This document shows, piece after piece, positions 1 to 6,271 of a stretch of DNA of 7,050 nt. Location: positions 1 to 7,050 of the forward strand of contig SLGN01000464.1 in the NCBI GenBank assembly GCA_007123695.1. The letters are read 5' to 3'. Under the pieces are notes generated by a model, which was not told where the DNA came from, did not search any database, and saw only the letters and a program-made list of their open reading frames with translations. The position numbers were made by a program, and so were the translations under genes. The DNA comes from Verrucomicrobiales bacterium. Its GTDB lineage: Bacteria > Verrucomicrobiota > Verrucomicrobiia > Verrucomicrobiales > DEV007. Positions within the stretch are counted from its first letter, which is position 1, and each line of letters begins with the position of its first letter.

Positions 1-48
1 GCGGGTGGGGGCGTCCGCCGTCTTTAGCTTATTGGAACGGGCCGTCAT
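1..48 (-). CDS. Possible start of a further minus-strand gene, cut by the left edge
   Basis: An ATG at 48-46 on the minus strand opens a frame that stays open to the window edge, giving 16 residues (MTARSNKLKTADAPTR). It lies 80 nt downstream of the stop of the DUF1549/DUF1553 gene and in the same direction, so it could be the next gene of that transcription unit. There is no clear Shine-Dalgarno sequence before the ATG, but none of the other genes here has one either. The fragment is too short to assign to a family. It may equally be a chance open frame. Confidence 0.3.
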   Translation of the reverse strand, partial: MTARSNKLKTADAPTR

Positions 49-75
49 GGGGAAAGGCTTGGGGAATGGGTTCAG

Positions 76-124
76 CAGGTCAATGCGTTCAGCAAACAGG
101 GTCAGGTCGTTCGTTCAACAGGGT
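76..124. repeat. Short imperfect tandem direct repeat
   Basis: Two adjacent units share the pattern CAGGTC, a GTTC-containing core, then ACAGGGT. Unit 1 spans 76-102 (27 nt) and unit 2 spans 103-124 (22 nt), differing by two 3-nt gaps and small changes. They lie just downstream of the stop of the DUF1549/DUF1553 gene. No function can be assigned; the pattern may be a local duplication or chance. Confidence 0.4.
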
Positions 125-128
125 TCAC

Positions 129-2594
129 TCACCGCTGGAACAAGAACTCGCGCGTGGTCATGAGGGCCCAGAAGAGGTCTTCGACGGCTTCGCGGCGGCT
201 GTCGTTTCCGGCTTCGGCGAGGAGGGCGAGGAGCTCGGCGCGCTCGCGCTCGGTCGGGGGGCGGGAGAGGGTGGCGAGGCAGGCCTCGTCGACGACGCGG
301 GCGTCGTCGGCCTCTTCGGCGAGGAGCCGCTCGACGACGCTTTTCTCCGAGGCGAGGCGCTCGTTGAGGGCGCTGCCGTTGGCGAGGTGGAGGGCCTGGA
401 CCATGCTGGGCTGGTTGGAGCGCTCGCATTCGCAGACGATGGCGCGGTCGTTTCGCCCGAAGGTCTTGAGGAAGTAGGACTGCACGGCGGAGTCGTAGAG
501 CTGGAGGGCTCGGGTGCCCTCGGGGTAGAAGTCAGTCTTTTCGCTGCTGCCGTCGTTGAGGGCGACCTTGTCGAAGACGCCGGGCACGCCGGTGACGGAG
601 GCGATGGCGTCGTGGAGGACCTCGGCCATGAGGCGGCGCGGGTAGTGGCGCGAGAGGTATTTGGGATCGTCGCGGTTCTCCGAGAGCACCTCGGCGCTGC
701 GCTGGTAGGTCTCGCTGAGGAGAAGGGTGCGCATGAGGACCTTGAGGTCGAAGCGGCTTTCGACGAGATGGGCGGTGAGGGCGTCGAGGAGGGGCTCGTT
801 GCTCGCGGGGTTGGAGGAGCGCAGGTCGTCGACGGGCTCGACGAGACCGCGTCCGAAGTAGGCGGCCCAGACGCGGTTGGCGGTGGAGCGCGCGAAATGG
901 GGATTCCCGGGATCGACGAGCCAGTCGGCGAGGGCCTCGCGGCGGTCTTCGGGCGAGTCGGGGTCGAGCGGCTCGCCGTCGAGGGGGGCGGGGATCTGGG
1001 GCCGCCCGGTGCGGGGCTGGACGAGGTCGCCGCGCGGCTCGACGTAGAGGGTGCGCACGCCGTCGCCGCTGCGGGTGTCGCCGCCCCAGCCTTTGGCGCG
1101 GACGCGGGAGAAGAGGTTGGCGAAGGCGTAGTACTGGTCGTTGGTCCACTTCTCAAGGGGGTGGTCGTGGCACTTGGCGCAGTTGATGGAGAGGGAGAGG
1201 AAGGCCTGGGCGGTGTTCTCGGCGAGGGTCTCGGGATCCTGGTGGACGGCGTAGAAGTTGGTCGCGCCGTTCTCGGTGCTGATTCCCTTGGCGGTGAGGA
1301 CCTCGCGCACCATCTCGTCCCAGGGGCGGTTGACGGCGACGTTTTCGCGGATCCAAGTGTGGTAGGCCTTGACCGCGTCGGGGCGCAGGAGGGCGCCGTT
1401 GACGAGGAAGACATCGGCCCAGCGGTAGGTCCAGTAATCGACGAACTCCTCGCGCTGGAGCAGGGCGTCGACGAGCCGGGCGCGCTTGTCGGGGGCGGGG
1501 TCGGCGAGAAAGGCGCGGGTCTCGGCGACGGTCGGGAGCAGGCCGATGGTGTCGAGGAAGGCGCGGCGCACGAACTCCTCGTCGCTGCAGCGGCCCGAGG
1601 GCGGCAGGTTGAGCTGGCGGAGCTGGGCGAGGACTAGCTCGTCGACGAAGTTGGCCCGGGGGGCGGCGGTGAAAGCTTCGGCGGGGACGGTGTTGGGAAA
1701 GGGCGAGCGGACCCGGGCGATCGCGACCCTGCTGGCGAAGAGAGCGGTCAGGGCTCCCTCGCCGTAGCCGACGACCTCGGCGGCGCCGGAGTCGTCGACG
1801 GTGGCGACGGCCTCGTCGGCCGAGGCGAACTTGGCCCAGCCGGTGACGTCGAGGCTGCTGCCGTCGTCGTAGTGGGCGGTGACGAGGAGCCGCTGCCGCG
1901 CGCCCTTTGCGAGGACGGAGAGGGGCGGATCGACGCTGATGCGAACGACGGCGGCATCCTCGGGCGCGGGACCGGGGCTGCCCTGGGCGATCCATTCGGC
2001 GAGGATGCGGTAGTCGCGGGTGCGCGGGTCGAGGCGCTTGCCGCCCTTGTGCGGCGTGGCCATGGTCGGCTTGGTCAGGAGCAGGCTCGCGGCGGGCTCG
2101 AGCGGCTCGACGCGGCGGCCCCGGGCCTCGCGGGTGATGGTGTAGAAGTCGGCGGGCGGGTCGTAGCCCCGCAGGCTGAGGCGGAAGCCGCCCTTGCCGG
2201 CGATGGCGCCGTGGCAGGCCCCCATGTTGCAGCCCTGCCGGGTCAGCACGGGCATGACGTGGCCGTTGAAAGTCCAGGCGAAGGGGCGGTCGAAGTTCGC
2301 GACCTCGATCTCGCGGGTCGCGACGGCGCCGCCGGCGCTGGCGGCGAGGACGGCCTTGCCGTTGCCCTTGGCGTGGACGACGCCGTCGACGATCTCGGCG
2401 ACTCCGGGCGGGTCGATCGCGAGGGTGGCCGAAGATTCCTCGCCGAGGAAGCCGTCGCCTTCGGCCCGGACGACGAGGACGCGCTGGAGCGACTCGGGCC
2501 CGTCGAGGCGGATGGTCTCGGGGAGGATGCGGAGCTCGGTGGCGGAGAGCGGTGCGACGGAAAGTAGAAGGATAGGGAAGATGAGGCGTTTCAT
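129..2594 (-). CDS. Secreted PSCyt1-like / DUF1549 / DUF1553 protein
   Basis: Encodes 821 residues. Residues 1-18 (MKRLIFPILLLSVAPLSA) look like a Sec signal peptide, so the protein probably acts outside the cytoplasm. Next come a beta-rich Ig-like segment (about 20-98) and a PSCyt1-like region with a CX4CH motif, CNMGACH, at 122-128. A second Ig-like (Big_2-type) segment spans about 218-295. DUF1549 (PSCyt2) covers about 315-500 and holds a canonical CxxCH, CAKCH, at 472-476. DUF1553 (PSD1) covers about 550-818 and includes CECERSNQPS from 721. The family is typical of Planctomycetota and Verrucomicrobiota and has no established biochemical role; heme binding is suggested only by the motifs. 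The start at 2594 is chosen because the signal peptide follows directly. The frame also opens upstream at 2720, but those 42 residues are read from a repeat element. It follows the DUF1501 gene on the same strand and is probably co-transcribed with it. Family assignment is firm; function is unknown. Confidence 0.93.
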   Translation of the reverse strand: MKRLIFPILLLSVAPLSATELRILPETIRLDGPESLQRVLVVRAEGDGFLGEESSATLAIDPPGVAEIVDGVVHAKGNGKAVLAASAGGAVATREIEVANFDRPFAWTFNGHVMPVLTRQGCNMGACHGAIAGKGGFRLSLRGYDPPADFYTITREARGRRVEPLEPAASLLLTKPTMATPHKGGKRLDPRTRDYRILAEWIAQGSPGPAPEDAAVVRISVDPPLSVLAKGARQRLLVTAHYDDGSSLDVTGWAKFASADEAVATVDDSGAAEVVGYGEGALTALFASRVAIARVRSPFPNTVPAEAFTAAPRANFVDELVLAQLRQLNLPPSGRCSDEEFVRRAFLDTIGLLPTVAETRAFLADPAPDKRARLVDALLQREEFVDYWTYRWADVFLVNGALLRPDAVKAYHTWIRENVAVNRPWDEMVREVLTAKGISTENGATNFYAVHQDPETLAENTAQAFLSLSINCAKCHDHPLEKWTNDQYYAFANLFSRVRAKGWGGDTRSGDGVRTLYVEPRGDLVQPRTGRPQIPAPLDGEPLDPDSPEDRREALADWLVDPGNPHFARSTANRVWAAYFGRGLVEPVDDLRSSNPASNEPLLDALTAHLVESRFDLKVLMRTLLLSETYQRSAEVLSENRDDPKYLSRHYPRRLMAEVLHDAIASVTGVPGVFDKVALNDGSSEKTDFYPEGTRALQLYDSAVQSYFLKTFGRNDRAIVCECERSNQPSMVQALHLANGSALNERLASEKSVVERLLAEEADDARVVDEACLATLSRPPTERERAELLALLAEAGNDSRREAVEDLFWALMTTREFLFQR

Positions 2595-2620
2595 CCTAAC
2601 AAAGCGCAAGAGATGGATGA

Positions 2621-2644
2621 GTAGCATGGGCATCCTGCCCATGC
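2621..2644 (+). repeat. Left REP-like hairpin
   Basis: GTA followed by arms GCATGGGCA and TGCCCATGC with loop TCC, giving a perfect 9-bp stem. It is the exact reverse complement of 2758-2781. In the minus-strand mRNA it lies 26 nt upstream of the DUF1549/DUF1553 start codon. Confidence 0.85.
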
Positions 2645-2757
2645 ATCGTGTGGGGACGCGGGAGTCCTGCGGAGGTCCGTCCGCCGACAGGCTCGCGCCA
2701 ATCTTGTCGCGGCGATGCAAAAGTGCCGTGTGTGGCCTTCGTTCGTCTCGCCACGGG

Positions 2758-2781
2758 GCATGGGCAGGATGCCCATGCTAC
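2758..2781 (-). repeat. Right REP-like hairpin, inverted copy
   Basis: Read on the minus strand it is identical over 24 nt to the left copy, with its GTAG end facing outward at 2781. The identity ends at this point: the next bases outside the two copies do not match, which sets the element boundary. Confidence 0.85.
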
Positions 2782-2804
2782 GTTTTGCTGTCGCGCCGAC
2801 TCCA

Positions 2805-4184
2805 TCATGCAAACAATTCCTTCACCGGCTCCCTCCCGAAATCGACGAGGGGGAAGGGGCGGCCGGCGGGGCCGGGGAGGTGGGTCTCGAGGTCGAAGCC
2901 GAGGGCGTGGAACATCGTCGCGACGATGTCGCCGGGCGAGACGGGGCGCTCGGCGGGGAAGCCGCCGATGGGGTCGCTCTTGCCCACGACGCGCCCGCCC
3001 TTGACCCCGCCTCCGGCGAAGGAGCAGGTGAAGCACTGCGGCCAGTGGTCGCGCCCGCCCGCCGGGTTGACCTTCGGGGTGCGGCCGAATTCGCTGAGCC
3101 CCGCGACGAGGACGTCGTCGAGCATGCCGCGCTGGTGGAGGTCCTCGAGCAGGGCGGAGTAGGCCTGGTCGTACATGGGGGCGACCTCGTCCTTCATCTG
3201 GGTGACGGTGATGAAGGGCTTCGACCCGTGGATGTCCCAGGAGAGCTCGTTGAAGACGGTGAGGAAGGTGTTGACGGTGACGAAGCGCACTCCGTTCTCG
3301 ACGAGGCGGCGGGCGAGAAGGAAGCACTGGCCGACCCGGTTCATCCCGTAGCGCTCGCGAACGGAGGCCGGCTCCTTGGAGAGGTCGAAGGCGGCGCGGG
3401 CCGACTCGCTCGTCATGAGGCGGAAGGCGGAGTGGAAGTTGTCGTCGAGGAGGCGGGCGTCCTCGCTCGCCTCGAAGGACTTGACGGTCTGGTCGACGAT
3501 CTCGCGCATGCGGCGGCGGCGGTCGAGGCGGGCCGCCCCGAGCTGGTCGGGGGGCAGCAGGTCGGGCACGCGGAAGTCGGGCTGCGAGGGATCGGCCATC
3601 AGGGCGAAGGGGTCGTAGGCCTTTCCGAGGAAGCCGCCGGCCTGGCCGTTGGGCAGGTTGCCGCCGCCGCGGCCCATCAGCTCGGGCAGCACGACGAAGG
3701 GCGGCAGATCGTTGCGCGCGTGCATCAGGTAGTTGGCCACGGCCCCGGCGTGGGGCGTCTCGATGCCGCCGGTGAAGCGGCGCCCCGTCTGCATGATCTG
3801 CCAACCGGCGTCGTGGACGGCGGCGCCGTCGTGGTGGCAGGAGCGGACGAGCGAGAACTTGTCGGCGACCTGGGCGTGGAGGGGCAGGATCTCGGAAACC
3901 TCGAAGCCGTCCGACTTCGTCCGGATGGGGCTGAAGGGGCCGCGGATCTCGCTGGGGGCGTCGGGCTTCATGTCCCAGAGATCGACGTGGCTGGGACCGC
4001 CGAGGTTGAAGATGAGGATGCAGGACTTGGAGTCGTCGCCCTTGACCGCGCCGCCCTGCTTCGCGGCGAGGAACTGCGGCAGGGAGAGCCCGATGGGGGC
4101 GAGCGCCCCGACGGTGAGGAACTCGCGGCGGGTGCGCTTCGGCCCGCAGAGGGGCCCGGAGGTTTCGGCGAGGAAGTCGAACAT
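2805..4184 (-). CDS. DUF1501 family protein with Tat signal
   Basis: Encodes 459 residues. The N-terminus carries a twin-arginine motif, TRREFL at 18-23, followed by a hydrophobic stretch (VGALAPIGLSLPQFLAA, 25-41), so export of the folded protein by Tat is likely. The rest matches DUF1501, a family distantly related to the sulfatase and alkaline phosphatase fold. Conserved-looking blocks are NLGGPSHVDLWD (60-71), RSCHHDG (114-120), WDIHG (316-320) and LSEFGRTPKVNPAGGRDHW (363-381). The start at 4184 is chosen because it gives the usual MFDFL-type opening just before the Tat motif; the frame runs on to 4442 but that part has no signal and overlaps the divergent gene. No Shine-Dalgarno sequence is visible. 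It is the first gene of the minus-strand unit and is followed by the DUF1549/DUF1553 gene, its usual partner in PVC bacteria. Length is normal for the family. The reaction it catalyses, if any, is unknown. Confidence 0.95.
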   Translation of the reverse strand: MFDFLAETSGPLCGPKRTRREFLTVGALAPIGLSLPQFLAAKQGGAVKGDDSKSCILIFNLGGPSHVDLWDMKPDAPSEIRGPFSPIRTKSDGFEVSEILPLHAQVADKFSLVRSCHHDGAAVHDAGWQIMQTGRRFTGGIETPHAGAVANYLMHARNDLPPFVVLPELMGRGGGNLPNGQAGGFLGKAYDPFALMADPSQPDFRVPDLLPPDQLGAARLDRRRRMREIVDQTVKSFEASEDARLLDDNFHSAFRLMTSESARAAFDLSKEPASVRERYGMNRVGQCFLLARRLVENGVRFVTVNTFLTVFNELSWDIHGSKPFITVTQMKDEVAPMYDQAYSALLEDLHQRGMLDDVLVAGLSEFGRTPKVNPAGGRDHWPQCFTCSFAGGGVKGGRVVGKSDPIGGFPAERPVSPGDIVATMFHALGFDLETHLPGPAGRPFPLVDFGREPVKELFA

Positions 4185-4233
4185 GGTGGGCGGGGGATTC
4201 TCGGGAAAGGTATCGGAAAGAGCGGCTCGCGTC

Positions 4234-4263
4234 TTGTAGCGCAAAGCGGGCTTTTGGTATGTT
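4234..4263 (+). promoter_or_regulatory. Weak candidate sigma70-type promoter for the pyrophosphatase gene
   Basis: TTGTAG (4234-4239) and TATGTT (4258-4263) are separated by 18 nt in the 166-bp divergent region. They match the consensus at 3 of 6 and 4 of 6 positions. A start near 4270 would leave a leader of about 80 nt before the ATG at 4351. The spacer also contains an imperfect inverted repeat (CAAAGC, GG, GCTTTTG, 4242-4256). The match is weak and could be chance. I could not define a promoter for the minus-strand unit. Confidence 0.22.
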
Positions 4264-4350
4264 TCGGCCCTGTCCGCCGGGGTGCCGTAGCGTGCGCGCG
4301 TCGTGCCGATCCCGGCAAGGGGGAAACTTTTCGGTCGAAAGCGCGCCGGG

Positions 4351-6078
4351 ATGGCGGAAATTCGGAAGGTGAACGACGCGAACCGCAAGCCCGCCAAGCC
4401 GTCCCGCCCCACTTGGGTGATGGGACACAAGAATCCCGACACCGATGCGATCTGCTCGGCGTTGGCCTACGCCGATTTTCTCCGCCGCACCCGGCTGCCC
4501 GATGCCGTCGCCGCCTGCTGCGGCCCGCCCAACGCCCGCACCGAGTGGGTCTTGGCGAAGGCGGGCATCCCGAGGCCTCCGCTCGTCAGCGACGTGCATC
4601 TGCGCGCCGCCGACATCTGCCGCCGCGAGGTGGCCACGGCGAAGGCGAGCGATTCCGTGATCGAGGCCTACCGCAAGATGACCTCGCGCGGCTACCGGAG
4701 CCTGCCCGTCGTCGACGAGGCGGGCAACCTCGCGGGGCTTCTTTCCCTGCAGGACTTGCTCTCCCTGCTCATTCCGGCGAGCGACCAGGGCGACCTCGCA
4801 CGCCAGGTGACCGCCTCGTGGGAAAAGATCGCGAGCATTCTCGAGGCCGACGTCGTCAACCCCGGCTCCGACGCCTCCGGCGAGCAGGAATTCCTGATGA
4901 TGGTGGCGGGTTCCTCCGAACCGGTGATGCAGGACCGCATCGGGCGGCTCCCGAAGGACGAGCTCCTCATCATCACCGGCGACCGGGTCGGGGTGCAGCT
5001 CCACGCGGTCGAGGCGGGCGTGCGCTGCCTCGTCATCACCAGCGGCTACCGGCCCAGCGAGGCCATCGTCCATGCCGCCAAGCTCAACGGCACGACCATC
5101 CTCGTGACCGAGCGCGACACCGCATCGTGCACCCAGCTCATCCGCGGAGCGAGGTCCGTCCAGGGCGCGGTCTCGCGCGAATTCGTCTCCTTTTCCCCCG
5201 ACACCAAGCTGCAGACCATCAAGGAGCGCCTCAAGTCCGACCGCCACCAGGTGCTCTTTCCGGTCTGCGCCGACGACACGAAGCGCCTCGTGGGGGTCTT
5301 CTCCCGCGCCGACCTCGTCAATCCGGAGCGGCCCCGGCTCATCCTGGTCGACCACAACGAGTTTTCCCAGGCCGTGACCGGCGCCGACGAGGCGCGGATC
5401 GTCGAGGTCCTCGACCACCACCGTCTCAGCGGCAACCTCGTGACCAAAGAGCCGATCCAGTTCATCAACAAGACGGTCGGCTCCACCTGCACGATCGTCG
5501 GCAGCTCCTTCCGCGCCCACCAGATGGAGCCATCCGAAGGGATCGCCGCCTGCATCTGCGCGGGCATCATCTCCGACACGCTCAACCTCACCTCGCCGAC
5601 GACGACCGACGAGGACCGCGCCGTGCTGGAGTGGGCCAGCGCCATCGCCGGGATCGACGTCGACCGCTTCAAGGAGGAATTCTTCTCCGCCGGCTCGATG
5701 CTGCGCGGGGGGAATTTCGGTGAGGCCGTCGGCTCGGACCGCAAGGAGTTCGAGGAAAGCGACTACCGCGTCAGCATTTCGCAGGTCGAGGAGATCGGCT
5801 TCGACTACTTCTGGCCCGCTCGCGACGCCTTGCAGGAAGAGCTCCGCAGGCTCATCCACGAGCATCGGCTCGACCTCGCCTGCCTGATGGTGACCGACAT
5901 CACCCTCAACGACAGCCTCCTCCTGATCGAAGCTCCCGCCGCGATCCGGGAAAAGATCGGCTATCCGAAGCAGGATCCGCATCTTTTCGTGCTCAAAGGC
6001 GTCGTCAGCCGCAAGAAGCAGCTCTTCCCCTACATCGGATCCGTCCTCGCCGAGGTGCCGAATTCCGGCGAGGGGTGA
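4351..6078 (+). CDS. ppaC: Manganese-dependent inorganic pyrophosphatase, CBS-DRTGG-CBS type (family II)
   Basis: Encodes 575 residues. It hydrolyses pyrophosphate to phosphate in the cytoplasm, pulling biosynthetic reactions forward. The DHH domain is split: GHKNPDTDA at 25-33 (metal-binding His26, Asp30, Asp32), then VDHNE at 333-337 and DHH at 355-357, with ISDT at 407-410 supplying Asp409. The insert between the first motif and the rest holds CBS1 (about 79-141), a DRTGG-like domain (about 195-264) and CBS2 (about 279-324). The C-terminal DHHA2 domain (about 445-570) carries the substrate-binding SRKKQ motif at 553-557. All expected catalytic residues are present. In characterised CBS-PPases the insert binds adenine nucleotides, which lower or raise activity; DRTGG-containing forms are known from Clostridium. 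ATG 4351 is preferred over a GTG at 4303, which only adds a basic unstructured stretch. The long length compared with about 310 residues in simple family II enzymes is due to the insert. It is transcribed divergently from the DUF1501 gene, with no functional link evident. Confidence 0.95.
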   Translation: MAEIRKVNDANRKPAKPSRPTWVMGHKNPDTDAICSALAYADFLRRTRLPDAVAACCGPPNARTEWVLAKAGIPRPPLVSDVHLRAADICRREVATAKASDSVIEAYRKMTSRGYRSLPVVDEAGNLAGLLSLQDLLSLLIPASDQGDLARQVTASWEKIASILEADVVNPGSDASGEQEFLMMVAGSSEPVMQDRIGRLPKDELLIITGDRVGVQLHAVEAGVRCLVITSGYRPSEAIVHAAKLNGTTILVTERDTASCTQLIRGARSVQGAVSREFVSFSPDTKLQTIKERLKSDRHQVLFPVCADDTKRLVGVFSRADLVNPERPRLILVDHNEFSQAVTGADEARIVEVLDHHRLSGNLVTKEPIQFINKTVGSTCTIVGSSFRAHQMEPSEGIAACICAGIISDTLNLTSPTTTDEDRAVLEWASAIAGIDVDRFKEEFFSAGSMLRGGNFGEAVGSDRKEFEESDYRVSISQVEEIGFDYFWPARDALQEELRRLIHEHRLDLACLMVTDITLNDSLLLIEAPAAIREKIGYPKQDPHLFVLKGVVSRKKQLFPYIGSVLAEVPNSGEG

Positions 6079-6114
6079 GAGTGAGGGGACGGGTTCGGCG
6101 ACGTCGCTCGTTCG

Positions 6115-6139
6115 CGGGTGCGGCTTGGTTCCGCGCCCG
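6115..6139 (+). terminator. GC-rich stem-loop after the pyrophosphatase gene
   Basis: CGGGTGCGG (6115-6123) pairs with CCGCGCCCG (6131-6139) around a 7-nt loop, giving a 9-bp stem with one G-U pair. It begins 37 nt after the pyrophosphatase stop. There is no following run of T, so it is not a classical intrinsic terminator. It could still be a transcript 3' end structure, or chance pairing in GC-rich DNA. A 10-nt perfect palindrome, GCGACGTCGC, lies just upstream at 6098-6107. Confidence 0.33.
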
Positions 6140-6271
6140 ACGCGCATCGACGACCACGTGCTTGGTCGGCGCTCGATCCGATCCGGTTCTGTCCGGGCTT
6201 CTTTGGCCTTTCCTTGCCGATGCCCTTTTGGTAGAAGAGGGCCCGACGCGTTCCAACTGCCTCGCAGCGCC

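Larger units (their letters stand above)
2621..2781. mobile_element. REPIN/BIME-like non-coding element with perfect inverted ends
   Basis: A 161-bp element bounded by two perfect 24-nt inverted copies (2621-2644 and 2758-2781). Each end is itself a hairpin: 9-nt arms GCATGGGCA and TGCCCATGC around a 3-nt loop, with GTA outside so that the end reads GTAG. GTAG followed by a palindrome is the known layout of REP sequences moved by RAYT (Y1/HUH) transposases, and two REPs facing each other form a REPIN or BIME. The 113-bp interior holds small stems, for example GCGGA at 2669-2673 with TCCGC at 2680-2684. There is no transposase inside and no obvious target-site duplication. The element sits between the DUF1501 stop (23 nt away) and the next start codon (26 nt away). 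That it is dispersed, and that a RAYT moves it, is inferred from layout and from the known spread of the HGQDAHAT-type repeat in this group. Confidence 0.75.

Noticed and set aside
66..1637. A 523-codon open frame on the plus strand
   Set aside because: It lies wholly antisense to the DUF1549/DUF1553 gene, and its translation is a Gly/Ala/Val/Glu-rich string with no domain. It is what GC-rich codons of the real gene give on the opposite strand.
2621..2781. CRISPR array or classical insertion sequence
   Set aside because: There are only two repeat copies and they are inverted, with no regular spacers. The interior has no room for a transposase and no target-site duplication is visible.
4303..4350. 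GTG start at 4303 for the pyrophosphatase
   Set aside because: No ribosome binding site, and the added 16 residues are basic and unlike the family. ATG 4351 already leaves 24 residues before the first metal-binding motif. Not strictly excluded.
4185..4442. N-terminal extension of the DUF1501 frame up to 4442
   Set aside because: It would overlap the start of the divergent pyrophosphatase gene and would push the Tat motif to about residue 104, where it could not act as a signal.
2715..5723. A 1002-codon open frame on the plus strand
   Set aside because: It runs antisense to the DUF1501 gene and then out of frame through the pyrophosphatase gene. Composition is low-complexity (Gly/Val/Glu, then Arg/Pro), with no motif of its own.
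6214..6237. Possible promoter (TTGCCG and TAGAAG) before the TPR-like gene
   Set aside because: The spacing is only 12 nt, too short for a sigma70 promoter, and the second hexamer is a poor match.
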